Shown: piece after piece, positions 9,886 to 18,820 of the stretch
How positions within the stretch are numbered: the first letter of the stretch is position 1
How the letters are laid out: each line of letters begins with the position of its first letter
Assembly: GCA_002307135.1 (NCBI GenBank)
Contig: DBTQ01000012.1
Span: 1 to 64,000, forward strand
Direction of reading: 5' to 3'
From: Bacteroidetes bacterium UBA1312
GTDB taxonomy: Bacteria; Bacteroidota; Bacteroidia; Chitinophagales; Chitinophagaceae
Length of the DNA stretch: 64,000 nucleotides
Program-made: the position numbers and the translations under genes
The notes under the pieces: model-generated
The model's database searches: none
Seen by the model: the letters and a program-made list of their open reading frames with translations, nothing else
What the model was told of the DNA's origin: nothing

Positions 9886-9980
9886 CTTTTATCTATGCTT
9901 AAAAAGGCCGTTAATACATTGCTAGTAAATCTTCTATGTTAATGCAATATTTTTATTGTCATCAGAAAGCCATTATCTGC

Positions 9981-10010
9981 TTGTATATTTGCCACTTAAT
10001 TTTAACTTTG
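9981..10010 (+). promoter_or_regulatory. Main promoter of the nuo operon
   Basis: TTG at 9981-9983, 19 bp spacer, TAACTTTG at 10003-10010, followed 23 bp later by the nuoA ATG at 10034. A second -7-like element TATATTTG overlaps at 9984-9991, so there may be two tandem start sites. Confidence 0.7.
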
Positions 10011-10033
10011 CTTTTTACACCAAATAGAATTTC

Positions 10034-10426
10034 ATGCACTCAATCATACTTGATATTACTGCAAATTCGCCTATCGACTATATGCCGATAGCCCTTCAAA
10101 TATTTCTTGCCGTAAGTATGGTGGCGATTATGATGGGAGCTTCTCACTTATTAGGGCCTAAACGAAAGACAAAAGATAAACTAGCCAATTTTGAAAGTGG
10201 AATTAAAGCTATCGGTAATGCTCGCCAACCTATGGCAATCAAGTATTTTCTGGTAGCTATTTTATTTGTACTATTCGATGTGGAAGTTATTTTCTTTTAT
10301 CCTTATGCAGTCAATTTCAAAGAATTGGGTACAGATGGGTTTTTAGCAGTGGTTATGTTTGTGGCTTTTTTCTTTACGGGCTTTGCCTATATTATAAAAA
10401 AAGGCGCACTGAATTGGGAAGATTAA
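10034..10426 (+). CDS. nuoA: NADH-quinone oxidoreductase subunit A
   Basis: 130 residues, three membrane helices (about 20-42, 73-95, 100-122). Contains the conserved loop KLANFESGIKAIGNARQPM and the segment FLVAILFVLFDVEVIFFYP typical of NuoA/ND3; in related structures the loop lies at the junction of the hydrophilic arm and the quinone site. First gene of the complex I operon, 23 bp after a strong promoter. Confidence 0.96.
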   Translation: MHSIILDITANSPIDYMPIALQIFLAVSMVAIMMGASHLLGPKRKTKDKLANFESGIKAIGNARQPMAIKYFLVAILFVLFDVEVIFFYPYAVNFKELGTDGFLAVVMFVAFFFTGFAYIIKKGALNWED

Positions 10427-10512
10427 AAAAATAAGATGTAGATCTGATAGCGCAACAATGCAATAGCATGAAGTAATTATCAAATTTACTCATCAACAAT
10501 CATTAATTTATT

Positions 10513-11076
10513 ATGGGTCGTCCGGTACAATATAATACAAATATCAAACCTGCAGAAATACCTGAAGGGTATTCTGGTGAGGGTTTTATGGCTACAAAAT
10601 TGGATCAGTTAGTAGGCATGGGAAGAGCAAATTCATTGTGGCCATTACCATTTGCTACGTCTTGCTGTGGAATTGAGTTTATGGCTACTATGGGTTCCAA
10701 TTACGACCTAGGTCGATTTGGTGCTGAGCGAATGGCTTTCACACCTCGCCAATGTGATGTTTTGTTAGTTGCGGGTACTATTGCAAAAAAATTAGCACCA
10801 GTTTTGCGTCAGGTGTATTTACAAATGGCAGAACCTCGTTGGGTGGTAGCAATAGGTGCTTGTGCATCCAGCGGAGGGATATTTGACAGTTATTCTGTAT
10901 TACAAGGTATTGATCAGGTTATACCAGTTGATGTTTATGTGCCTGGTTGTCCACCTAGGCCGGAAGGCATTTTAGAGGGTATTATGAAAGTTCAAGAACT
11001 GACTAAAAATGAAAGTATTCGTAGGCGGACACATCCAAAGTATGCGGAACTAATGAATAGTTACGGAATAGAATAA
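10513..11076 (+). CDS. nuoB: NADH-quinone oxidoreductase subunit B
   Basis: 187 residues, within the family range. It carries the cluster N2 [4Fe-4S] ligands: the tandem Cys pair in TSCCGIEF, the Cys in IGACASSGG and the Cys in YVPGCPPRPEGI. N2 passes electrons to quinone at the interface with NuoD. It follows nuoA after 86 bp, the longest early gap in the operon, in which I see no promoter. Confidence 0.97.
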   Translation: MGRPVQYNTNIKPAEIPEGYSGEGFMATKLDQLVGMGRANSLWPLPFATSCCGIEFMATMGSNYDLGRFGAERMAFTPRQCDVLLVAGTIAKKLAPVLRQVYLQMAEPRWVVAIGACASSGGIFDSYSVLQGIDQVIPVDVYVPGCPPRPEGILEGIMKVQELTKNESIRRRTHPKYAELMNSYGIE

Positions 11077-11128
11077 AAGTGCGATATGGTGTGATAACCT
11101 TTGCAAATGAATAAATCATCCAATTAAA

Positions 11129-11632
11129 ATGAGTTTAACGAACGAATATATACAGGGGCGTTTATCAGAAAAATTTGGCACTGATGTGTCTGATTTTGAA
11201 GAGACGTTCGGCATTTTTTCTTTTAATATAAAAGCTGAAAAAAATATTCAGGCTTTGCAATTTTTGTTTGAAGATAATGCACTCGGCTTTCAATTTCTGA
11301 CAGATATTACTGCCATTCATTACCCTGATCGCGTTGCTCAGGAATTATGTGTAGTGTATCATCTGCACAACCTTGTAGCCAATAAAAGAATCAGGATGCG
11401 TTTGTCTGTGCCAATTGTTCAGCCGGACGTTAATTCGGCCACATCACTATATTCAAGTGCCAATTGGATGGAACGTGAGACGTATGATTTTTTTGGTGTA
11501 ATTTTTGTTGGACATCCGGATCTTACACGTATTTTGAACGTAGATGAAATGGATTATTTTCCAATGAGAAAAGAATATCCAATGGAAGACCCTACTCGTA
11601 GCGATAAGGACGATGCGATGTTTGGACGATAA
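11129..11632 (+). CDS. nuoC: NADH-quinone oxidoreductase subunit C
   Basis: 167 residues, separate from nuoD (the two are fused in E. coli). Contains the 30-kDa subunit signature region ERETYDFFGVIFVGHPDLTR followed by YPMRKEYPMEDP, typical of the C-terminal tail that packs on NuoD. A peripheral-arm structural subunit without cofactor. Spaced 52 bp on both sides within the operon. Confidence 0.95.
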   Translation: MSLTNEYIQGRLSEKFGTDVSDFEETFGIFSFNIKAEKNIQALQFLFEDNALGFQFLTDITAIHYPDRVAQELCVVYHLHNLVANKRIRMRLSVPIVQPDVNSATSLYSSANWMERETYDFFGVIFVGHPDLTRILNVDEMDYFPMRKEYPMEDPTRSDKDDAMFGR

Positions 11633-11684
11633 AAATTTTATAGAAACATTTGGCAACTCAGTTAATATTCTGAAATAATAGATA

Positions 11685-12908
11685 ATGCCTGACCAACATA
11701 ACCAACATATACAACTCGCTGAAGAGTCTATTGAAAAACAGACGACCACGCTTAATATGGGGCCTACGCACCCCGCTACCCATGGTATCTTCGAAAACGT
11801 ATTGGAGATAGATGGAGAAATCGTTTTGAGTTCTACTCAAAAGCTGGGTTATATACACCGTGCTTTTGAAAAAATTGCCGAACGCCGCCCTTATGGTCAA
11901 ATACAGCCCCTTACGGATCGACTTAATTATTGCTCCTCGCCTATTAATAATATCGGATGGCAGCTAACTGTTGAAAAACTATTAGGGCTCGAGATGCCGA
12001 AACGGGTAGATTATCTACGTGTTATTATTATGGAACTTGCTCGAATCTCAGACCATTTGGTTTGTAATTCGGTAGTTGCTGTAGATACAGGTGCATTGAC
12101 TCCTTTCACTTATGTTTTTCAAATGCGTGAGCGTATTTACGAAATATACGAATCTGTTTGTGGCGCAAGGTTGACAACTAATATTGGTCGTATCGGAGGT
12201 TTTGAAAGAAACTTTACGGATGAAACTTGGAGTAAGCTCAATGAATTTATGCGCTTGTTTCCGAAGTCACTAGAGGAGTTCGAAACATTGCTCAACCGCA
12301 ACCGTATATTTATGGATCGCTGTATAGGCGCAGGAAAAATCTCTGCTGAACGAGCACTCAATTATGGATTTACAGGACCTAATTTGCGGGCTACTGGTGT
12401 AGATTATGATGTTCGTGTACACACTCCATACAGTTCATATCAGGATTTTGATTTTAAAATTCCAGTAGGTACAGTAGGTGATGTTTATGATCGCTTTATG
12501 GTGCGTAATGGTGAAATGTGGGAGAGTTATAGCATTATTCAGCAAGCAATAGCGAAAGTAAAAGATCTCGATCCAAGTATTTATCATGCAGATGTTCCTG
12601 CATATTACCTACCAGAGAAAAAAGAAGTATATACCAAAATGGAAGCACTCATCTATCACTTTAAAATAGTGATGGGTGAAATAGACATAAAAGCAGGTGA
12701 GGTATATCATCCTGTTGAAGGAGGTAATGGCGAATTAGGTTTTTACTTGATTAGTGATGGAGGAAGAACCCCATTCAGACTGCATTTCCGCCGACCATGC
12801 TTTATTTATTATCAAGCATATCCTGAAATGATTAAGAATGGATTGCTCAGTGATGCGGTAATAGCATTGAGTAGTTTGAATGTAATAGCAGGGGAGTTGG
12901 ACGCATAA
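11685..12908 (+). CDS. nuoD: NADH-quinone oxidoreductase subunit D
   Basis: 407 residues, 49-kDa subunit related to the NiFe-hydrogenase large subunit. The conserved start region NMGPTHPATHGIF gives the quinone-site His pair, and KLGYIHRAFEKIAE plus RLNYCSSPINN follow. The C-terminal SLNVIAGELDA replaces the hydrogenase metal-binding Cys motif, as in complex I. Together with NuoB it forms the ubiquinone/menaquinone reduction site; in this phylum the substrate is expected to be menaquinone. Confidence 0.97.
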   Translation: MPDQHNQHIQLAEESIEKQTTTLNMGPTHPATHGIFENVLEIDGEIVLSSTQKLGYIHRAFEKIAERRPYGQIQPLTDRLNYCSSPINNIGWQLTVEKLLGLEMPKRVDYLRVIIMELARISDHLVCNSVVAVDTGALTPFTYVFQMRERIYEIYESVCGARLTTNIGRIGGFERNFTDETWSKLNEFMRLFPKSLEEFETLLNRNRIFMDRCIGAGKISAERALNYGFTGPNLRATGVDYDVRVHTPYSSYQDFDFKIPVGTVGDVYDRFMVRNGEMWESYSIIQQAIAKVKDLDPSIYHADVPAYYLPEKKEVYTKMEALIYHFKIVMGEIDIKAGEVYHPVEGGNGELGFYLISDGGRTPFRLHFRRPCFIYYQAYPEMIKNGLLSDAVIALSSLNVIAGELDA

Positions 12909-12946
12909 TATTTTAAATTTAAAATTAAGACATCGGAAGTACTAAG

Positions 12947-12974
12947 ACTTTTGATTGTTCACTTTTGATATATG
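12947..12974 (+). repeat. Repeated ACTTTTGA block at the nuoE start
   Basis: ACTTTTGA occurs at 12947-12954 and 12961-12968, the second running into the nuoE start as ACTTTTGATATATGATACA. Almost the same block (ACTTTTGAATATGATACA) precedes and includes the nuoL start at 20243. Role unknown; it may be a translation-initiation element or a mobile short repeat. Confidence 0.45.
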
Positions 12975-13466
12975 ATACAGTTTTCTCAAGAAAAACTTGA
13001 TAAGGTAAAAGAGATCATAGCACGTTATCCAGAAGGAAAACATAAAAGTGCATTGATTCCATTATTGCATTTAGCTCAGGAAGAGTTTGGTGGATGGCTA
13101 GATGTGCCTTCAATGGATTATGTGGCAGGATTGCTGGATATTAAACCTATTGAAGTATATGAAGTTGCTACTTTCTACTCCATGTTTAATATGAAGCCTG
13201 TGGGCAAATATGTATTGGAAGTTTGTCAGACGGGGCCTTGTATGCTCAATGGTAGTGACCAGATTATTGACCATATAAAAAATAAATTGGGTATTCAGGC
13301 AGGAGAAACATCTGCCGATGGATTATTTACGCTTAAACCGGTAGAGTGCCTTGGTGCTTGCGGTTATGCACCGATGATGCAGTTAGGGAAACACTTTAGA
13401 GAACATTTGACAACAGAAAAAGTGGATTCCATATTAGAAGAATTGAGGTTGGCTGCAAAAAATTAA
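12972..13466 (+). CDS. nuoE: NADH-quinone oxidoreductase subunit E
   Basis: 164 residues, thioredoxin-like [2Fe-2S] subunit of the NADH dehydrogenase module. Helical N-terminus, then cluster N1a ligands: Cys pair in EVCQTGPCML and Cys pair in VECLGACGYAPMM. In a normal nuo operon nuoF would follow directly; here three foreign genes follow, the first only 5 bp downstream. Confidence 0.96.
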   Translation: MIQFSQEKLDKVKEIIARYPEGKHKSALIPLLHLAQEEFGGWLDVPSMDYVAGLLDIKPIEVYEVATFYSMFNMKPVGKYVLEVCQTGPCMLNGSDQIIDHIKNKLGIQAGETSADGLFTLKPVECLGACGYAPMMQLGKHFREHLTTEKVDSILEELRLAAKN

Positions 13467-13471
13467 GTGAG

Positions 13472-14179
13472 ATGACTTTTGCCGAAGTAATGAAAGAGCT
13501 GGAAATGCTTGGTACAGAACAAACCAAAAGGACCTGGGCAAATCATGGTGCAACAGGCAATTTTTGGGGTGTCAAGATTGGTGATATGAAGCTCATTAAA
13601 AAGAAAACAAAACATAACCACGAATTAGCTTTAGCTCTTTATAAAACGGACAATGTAGATGCGATGTATTTTGCGGGTTTGATTAGCGAACCACAAAAAA
13701 TGACCAAAACAGATTTACAATATTGGGCAGATAAAGCTACCTGGTATATGCTTGGCGAATACATGGTGGCTTGGGTAACTTCTGAGAGTAATTACGGACA
13801 TGAAATGGCAATAGAATGGATTCATTCAGAAATACCACATATTGCTTCTATTGGCTGGAGTACTTATGGTTGTTTGCTTGCGCTGAAGAAAGATGAAGAA
13901 CTGGATATTAAGGAAATAAAAAGTCTTTTATCTGTAATTCAGAAAACAATACACGAACAGCCCAATCGTGTAAGATACACGATGAATAATTTTGTTATTT
14001 CTGTCGGTGCTTATGTAATTGAATTGACAGAGCTTGCTAAAAAAGTGGCGCAAACAATTGGTAAGGTGAAGGTGGATATAGGTAACACAGCGTGCAAAGT
14101 ACCAGATGCCATACCTTATATCGAAAAGATGGAAGGAATGGGAAGGATTGGCCAAAAACGTAAAACAGTATTTTGTTAG
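13472..14179 (+). CDS. AlkD-like DNA alkylation repair protein
   Basis: 235 residues, all-helical HEAT-like repeats of the DNA alkylation repair (PF08713) family, recognised from KRTWANHGATGNFWGVKIGD and the LALALYKTDNVDAMYFAGLI segment. Family members such as AlkD are glycosylases that excise bulky or positively charged alkylated bases without base flipping. Activity here is inferred from family only. It starts 5 bp after nuoE, so it is translated from the nuo transcript. Not a complex I subunit. Confidence 0.8.
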   Translation: MTFAEVMKELEMLGTEQTKRTWANHGATGNFWGVKIGDMKLIKKKTKHNHELALALYKTDNVDAMYFAGLISEPQKMTKTDLQYWADKATWYMLGEYMVAWVTSESNYGHEMAIEWIHSEIPHIASIGWSTYGCLLALKKDEELDIKEIKSLLSVIQKTIHEQPNRVRYTMNNFVISVGAYVIELTELAKKVAQTIGKVKVDIGNTACKVPDAIPYIEKMEGMGRIGQKRKTVFC

Positions 14180-14197
14180 TAATAAAAGCGATAGCAA

Positions 14198-14620
14198 ATG
14201 GAAGCGATAACACCTTATTTAAGTTTTAATGGGAATGCTGCAGAGGCATTGGCTTTTTATGCATCTGCTTTTGATGGAACAATATTATTTCAGCAGAGCT
14301 ATGGCGAAAGTCCTATGGAAAGCGCTGAAGAGTGGAAAGATAAAGTAATGCATGCCAGTTTTCAGGCAGGTGATCTGACATTTATGGTTTCAGATATTAT
14401 GCACGGTCATACGGTAATTCCAGGAAGCAATATGAGTTTGTCGCTTAATTTTAAAGATGTAGCTAGTATTGATAAAGTGTTTGCCGCATTAAGTGATGGT
14501 GCTAATATTACTATGCCATTGCAAGATACTTTTTGGGGAGCACGTTTCGGGATGTTGGTGGATAAATTCAGTATCAACTGGATGTTTAATCATGATTATG
14601 AAAAGAAAGGAGACAACTAA
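14198..14620 (+). CDS. VOC / PhnB-like protein
   Basis: 140 residues of the vicinal oxygen chelate fold, PhnB-like subgroup: ITPYLSFNGNAAEALAFYASAF is the typical first motif, and FWGARFGMLVDKFSINWMFN the typical last strand-helix. Substrate and metal use cannot be deduced. Gene ends at 14620 and the next ATG begins at 14621, so the two are probably translationally coupled. Inserted between nuoE and nuoF with its neighbours. Confidence 0.82.
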   Translation: MEAITPYLSFNGNAAEALAFYASAFDGTILFQQSYGESPMESAEEWKDKVMHASFQAGDLTFMVSDIMHGHTVIPGSNMSLSLNFKDVASIDKVFAALSDGANITMPLQDTFWGARFGMLVDKFSINWMFNHDYEKKGDN

Positions 14621-15019
14621 ATGTCTTTCGATCTGAACATACAAGTATCATTACCCGCATCGGCGAAGCAAGTTATGTATTTGCTTACCGATCCGAAAAA
14701 GATAAGAGCATGGAGCGGTGCTGATGCAGTGATGGAACTCAAAGAAGGCGGTTCATTTAGCATGTTTGACGGTTGGGCAACAGGAATTGTACAACATTGT
14801 TCAGCAAATGAATTGAGTTATACTTGGGCTCTGGATGAATGGGAAAAAGGAACAGAACCATCATTAGTAAATATTGTGTTGAAGCCTGATGGAGAAAATA
14901 CTTTGGTGATTTTAAATCACACTAATTTGCCTAATCAAAAAGAAACTGATGAACACAAGAAGGGCTGGCAAGATTACGTATTCGTACCGCTCGAAGATTA
15001 TATAATGGCATTTGATTGA
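14621..15019 (+). CDS. SRPBCC / AHSA1-like domain protein
   Basis: 132 residues with the START-like helix-grip fold of the AHSA1 group: starts INIQVSLPASAKQVMYLLTD, with FSMFDGWATGIV and a C-terminal helix GWQDYVFVPLEDYIM. Such proteins bind hydrophobic ligands or act as co-chaperone-like factors; no function can be fixed. Directly abuts the VOC gene. A 140-bp gap to nuoF follows, in which I see no promoter match. Confidence 0.8.
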   Translation: MSFDLNIQVSLPASAKQVMYLLTDPKKIRAWSGADAVMELKEGGSFSMFDGWATGIVQHCSANELSYTWALDEWEKGTEPSLVNIVLKPDGENTLVILNHTNLPNQKETDEHKKGWQDYVFVPLEDYIMAFD

Positions 15020-15159
15020 TGAGGTCGTGTATAGTAAGTTTTTGGTAATGGAAATTATTGAATAGAAAGAGTGTGAAGGCTGAGTAAAAGGAAATTAAAA
15101 AATTGAAAGACAAGCTTCGAAATAAAATTTTGATGATTGGTTTTAACTGCTGACATAGT

Positions 15160-16506
15160 ATGAAATTATTATTAGAAAACGCACACATTGAAGGGATTCG
15201 CTATTACGAAGCTTACCGCAAAAACGGTGGTTATCGTGCGGTAGAAAAAGCCTTGAAAATGACACCCGATGAAATAGTGGAGGAAGTAAAGAAAAGTGGC
15301 TTGCGTGGTCGTGGTGGTGCAGGATTCCCCACGGGAATGAAATGGAGTTTTCTCGCAAAACCGGATGGAGTACCCCGCCATCTCGTAGTCAATGCGGATG
15401 AATCAGAACCGGGAACTTTTAAAGACCGTTACCTGATGGAATTCCTGCCGCATCTTTTTGTGGAAGGAATGATTGCATCCAGCTATGCACTGGGCAGTAA
15501 CACTACTTACGTTTATATACGCGGTGAATATGCCTGGATTCCTGATATCCTCGAGCAAGCTATTGCAGAAGCAAAAGCAAACGGCTGGCTGGGTAAAAAC
15601 ATTCAGGGATCGGGATTTGATTGCGAAATTTATGTGCACCGCGGAGCCGGAGCATATATCTGCGGCGAAGAAACCGCATTGATTGAGAGTCTTGAAGGAA
15701 AACGTGGTAACCCACGGATCAAACCACCATTTCCTGCAATACAAGGTGTGTGGATGCGCCCAACTGTAGTCAATAACGTGGAAACGATTGCTGCCGTTGT
15801 TCCTATCCTGAATATGGGTGGCGAAGAATATGGTAAAATCGGAGTGGGCCGTTCTACAGGAACAAAATTAATGTCCGCTTGTGGTAATTTGAAAAGACCG
15901 GGTGTTTATGAAATTCCATTTGATCTTTCTGTAGAAGATTTCATCTATGGTGACGAATGGTGCCAAGGTATTGCCAATGGCAAAAAACTAAAAGCATGTA
16001 TTCCTGGAGGTTCATCTGTACCCATATTGCCTGCTAACCTTTTACTCAAAACGGCTAAAGGCGAAACACGCTGCATGAATTATGAGAGTCTTTCTGATGG
16101 TGGATTTCAGACTGGTTCTATGTTAGGATCGGGTGGGTTTATTGTATTGGACGAAGACCAATGTGTGGTAAGACACACCATGACTTTAGCTCGTTTTTAT
16201 ACGCACGAAAGCTGCGGACAATGTAGTCCCTGCCGTGAAGGAACAGGTTGGATGTACAAAATTTTGAAGAACATTGAGACTGGTAAAGGCAAGATGAGTG
16301 ATATCGACTTGCTGTGGGACATTCAGAGAAGGATAGAAGGTAATACCATTTGTCCTTTGGGTGATGCTGCGGCATGGCCTGTTGCAGCTGCTATACGCCA
16401 TTTCAGAGACGAATTTGAATGGCATGTATTGAATCCGGAAGAGTCGCAAAAAAGAAATTATGGATTAGCGCATTACGCAGATCCGTTGGAGATTATGGTA
16501 TCGTAA
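15160..16506 (+). CDS. nuoF: NADH-quinone oxidoreductase subunit F
   Basis: 448 residues, the 51-kDa FMN- and NADH-binding subunit. Glycine-rich NADH/FMN site GRGGAGFPTGMKW (about residues 48-60), acidic NADH/FMN loop CGEETALIESLEG, and the C-terminal [4Fe-4S] N3 motif ESCGQCSPCREGT plus a distal Cys in NTICPLGDAAAW. Electron entry point of complex I. The preceding 140 bp separates it from the inserted SRPBCC gene. Confidence 0.97.
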   Translation: MKLLLENAHIEGIRYYEAYRKNGGYRAVEKALKMTPDEIVEEVKKSGLRGRGGAGFPTGMKWSFLAKPDGVPRHLVVNADESEPGTFKDRYLMEFLPHLFVEGMIASSYALGSNTTYVYIRGEYAWIPDILEQAIAEAKANGWLGKNIQGSGFDCEIYVHRGAGAYICGEETALIESLEGKRGNPRIKPPFPAIQGVWMRPTVVNNVETIAAVVPILNMGGEEYGKIGVGRSTGTKLMSACGNLKRPGVYEIPFDLSVEDFIYGDEWCQGIANGKKLKACIPGGSSVPILPANLLLKTAKGETRCMNYESLSDGGFQTGSMLGSGGFIVLDEDQCVVRHTMTLARFYTHESCGQCSPCREGTGWMYKILKNIETGKGKMSDIDLLWDIQRRIEGNTICPLGDAAAWPVAAAIRHFRDEFEWHVLNPEESQKRNYGLAHYADPLEIMVS

Positions 16507-16572
16507 TTCATAAAGTAGTAACGCTTAATGAATAGGAAATAATAGTAGCGCAGATATAAACGCATTTAAACA

Positions 16573-17670
16573 ATGTCTGAAACACCGAATTTTAAAGTAA
16601 CAATAGATAATATTACCATAGAGGTACCTGCAGGTACTTCCATATTGGAAGCTGCGCGCCGTGTTGGTGGCGAAGTAGCACCCCCTACCATGTGCTATTA
16701 CAGCAAGCTGCAAGGCAGTGGTGGTAAATGCCGTACCTGTTTGGTAGAGGTAAGCAAAGGTTCTGAGAAGGATCCGCGCCCTATGCCTAAACTGGTAGCC
16801 AGCTGCCGTACAGGTGTGATGGATGGTATGGAAGTGAAAAGCATGACTTCCGAAAAAGTATTGGATGCACGTAAAGGTGTAACTGAATTTTTGTTGTTGA
16901 ACCATCCGCTTGATTGCCCTGTTTGCGATCAGGCAGGTGAGTGCCATTTACAAGACCTAGGTTACGACCACGGTAATGAAGGCACGCGTTATGAATTTGA
17001 TCGCCGCACTTTTGAACCGGAAGATATCGGGCCAAATATACAATTGCACATGAACCGTTGTATCATGTGTTTCCGTTGTGTATTTGCTGCTGAACAACTG
17101 ACTGATTATAGAGAGCATGGCATCCTCGATCGTGGTGACCATGCACGAATCAGTACTTGTATCAGCAAATCATTGGATCATGATTTTATAGGAAATGTGA
17201 TTGATGTTTGCCCTGTGGGTGCCTTGACCGACAAAACTTTCCGGTTCAAGAACAGAGTGTGGTTTACGAAACCGGTCGATGCGCATTGTAAATGTGATAA
17301 ATGTTGCGGTGAAGTACGTTTGTGGATGCGTGGCAATGAAGTGTTCCGTGTTACCGCCCGCAAAGATGAATGGGGAGAAGTAGCTACAGCCAGCAATGGC
17401 AAAACAGGCTGGATATGCAACGAATGTCGTTTTGAGAAGAAGAGCTTGAGTGACTGGACCATTGAAGGCCCGAGTAAAATAAGCCGACATAGTGTGATCT
17501 CCCAAGGACACTATGAAGGTGTACATGAACCCCAACCGGAATTATTGGCAGAGGTCATTGGCAAAGAGCCGGTGTTCACGATGAGTATTCATAATATCAG
17601 TGAAGTAAATAAACCCAATGTGCATTTGAGCCAAATTGAAGGGCCGGCACATTCTGATGATTTTAAATAA
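16573..17670 (+). CDS. nuoG: Short NADH-quinone oxidoreductase subunit G
   Basis: 365 residues against about 900 in E. coli. The N-terminal ferredoxin-type [2Fe-2S] site (MCYYSKLQGSGGKCRTC ... SCRTG), the His-Cys3 N5 site (NHPLDCPVCDQAGEC) and the N4 [4Fe-4S] site (CIMCFRCV ... DVCPVGAL) are all present. A fourth Cys-rich block, HCKCDKCCGEVR ... WICNECRF, matches the N7-type site at the start of the molybdopterin-like domain. The remainder of that large domain is missing; the protein ends in a divergent, Pro-rich tail. Related Bacteroidota commonly have such short NuoG, so it is probably functional rather than broken. Confidence 0.93.
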   Translation: MSETPNFKVTIDNITIEVPAGTSILEAARRVGGEVAPPTMCYYSKLQGSGGKCRTCLVEVSKGSEKDPRPMPKLVASCRTGVMDGMEVKSMTSEKVLDARKGVTEFLLLNHPLDCPVCDQAGECHLQDLGYDHGNEGTRYEFDRRTFEPEDIGPNIQLHMNRCIMCFRCVFAAEQLTDYREHGILDRGDHARISTCISKSLDHDFIGNVIDVCPVGALTDKTFRFKNRVWFTKPVDAHCKCDKCCGEVRLWMRGNEVFRVTARKDEWGEVATASNGKTGWICNECRFEKKSLSDWTIEGPSKISRHSVISQGHYEGVHEPQPELLAEVIGKEPVFTMSIHNISEVNKPNVHLSQIEGPAHSDDFK

Positions 17671-17716
17671 AACAATAGAATTTTTTTAAAAAGCAGTTTA
17701 ATTTTTGCGAACTAAT

Positions 17717-17724
17717 TACATTTG
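17717..17724 (+). promoter_or_regulatory. Candidate internal promoter before nuoH
   Basis: TACATTTG, 6 bp before the nuoH ATG at 17731. No good -33 TTG at 19-21 bp. If active it would give an almost leaderless transcript for the membrane-arm genes nuoHIJKLMN. The TTG inside it at 17722 is in frame with nuoH and mimics a start. Confidence 0.45.
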
Positions 17725-17730
17725 CGCACA

Positions 17731-18801
17731 ATGATTTTATTAGATATAGATTGGTTTTTTATTTTAGGTAAAGCCGGGCTTATTATGGCTATTATTCTCA
17801 CCTCTTTTGGTGTGGCTGCTTATGCTACATGGGGCGAGCGTAAAGTTGCTGCTGTGATGCAGGATCGTTACGGACCTAACCGCGCGGGACCTTTTGGTTT
17901 ACTACAACCATTGGCTGATGGGCTTAAACTTTTTATGAAAGAAGAGATTATACCGACCAACTCTACCAAATTCTTGTTTCTGTTGGCGCCATTTTTATTT
18001 ATGCTCACTGCTTTGATGACAAGCGCGGTCATTCCTTGGGGCCCGGACATAGCGTTGGCAAATGGTAAAACATTTTCATTGCAAGTGGCTGATGTAAATA
18101 TTGGTATCTTATTTGTATTTGGTGTGGTGAGCCTTGGTGTATATGGTGTGATGATAGGAGGATGGGCTTCCAACAATAAATTTTCACTATTGAGTAGCAT
18201 ACGTTCTGCTTCTCAATCTATTTCCTATGAACTGGCTATGGGCGTTAGTCTTATCGCTTTATTAATGTTGAGTGGTTCATTGAGCTTGCGAGAAATCGCT
18301 AGTCAACAACATGGTTTCTGGAGCAATGGCTATTTTACCTGGAATTTTTTCAAACAACCGTTAGGCTTTTTGATCTTTTTTGTTTGTTCTATTGCAGAAA
18401 TGAACCGCGCCCCTTTTGACCTTGCAGAATGTGACAGTGAATTGAATATGGGTTATCATTTGGAATATTCTTCTATGAAACTGGGTTTATTCTTATTTGC
18501 GGAGTACATCAATATGTTTATTGGTTCTGCTGTGATGGTTACTTTATACTTTGGTAGCTATAATTTTCCTGGTATGGATGCTCTGGCAGCTTCTATACAT
18601 CCAATATTATTTACGATTATTTGTGTGAGTGTCTTTTTTGCAAAAATTACGGCGATGATCATTTTTATCATGTTCATTCGCTGGACACTACCACGTTTCC
18701 GTTACGATCAGTTGATGAACCTTGGCTGGAAATCATTGATACCATTGGCTTTGATCAATATGTTACTTACCGGAGCCGCAATATTGTGGATTTTTAAATA
18801 A
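17731..18801 (+). CDS. nuoH: NADH-quinone oxidoreductase subunit H
   Basis: 356 residues from ATG 17731 (an in-frame TTG at 17722 lies in a promoter-like element). About eight membrane helices. Signature segments: GERKVAAVMQDRYGPNRAGPFG in the first loop and AEMNRAPFDLAECDSELNMGYHLEYS, the quinone-cavity loop rich in conserved acidic residues, followed by IMFIRWTLPRFRYDQLM. NuoH anchors the peripheral arm and forms part of the quinone channel. Confidence 0.96.
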   Translation: MILLDIDWFFILGKAGLIMAIILTSFGVAAYATWGERKVAAVMQDRYGPNRAGPFGLLQPLADGLKLFMKEEIIPTNSTKFLFLLAPFLFMLTALMTSAVIPWGPDIALANGKTFSLQVADVNIGILFVFGVVSLGVYGVMIGGWASNNKFSLLSSIRSASQSISYELAMGVSLIALLMLSGSLSLREIASQQHGFWSNGYFTWNFFKQPLGFLIFFVCSIAEMNRAPFDLAECDSELNMGYHLEYSSMKLGLFLFAEYINMFIGSAVMVTLYFGSYNFPGMDALAASIHPILFTIICVSVFFAKITAMIIFIMFIRWTLPRFRYDQLMNLGWKSLIPLALINMLLTGAAILWIFK

Positions 18802-18820
18802 AAGAGAATAGGAAGACGAA

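Noticed and set aside
13472..15019. The three genes after nuoE as new complex I subunits
   Set aside because: They match soluble AlkD, VOC and SRPBCC families; nothing indicates membership in the complex.
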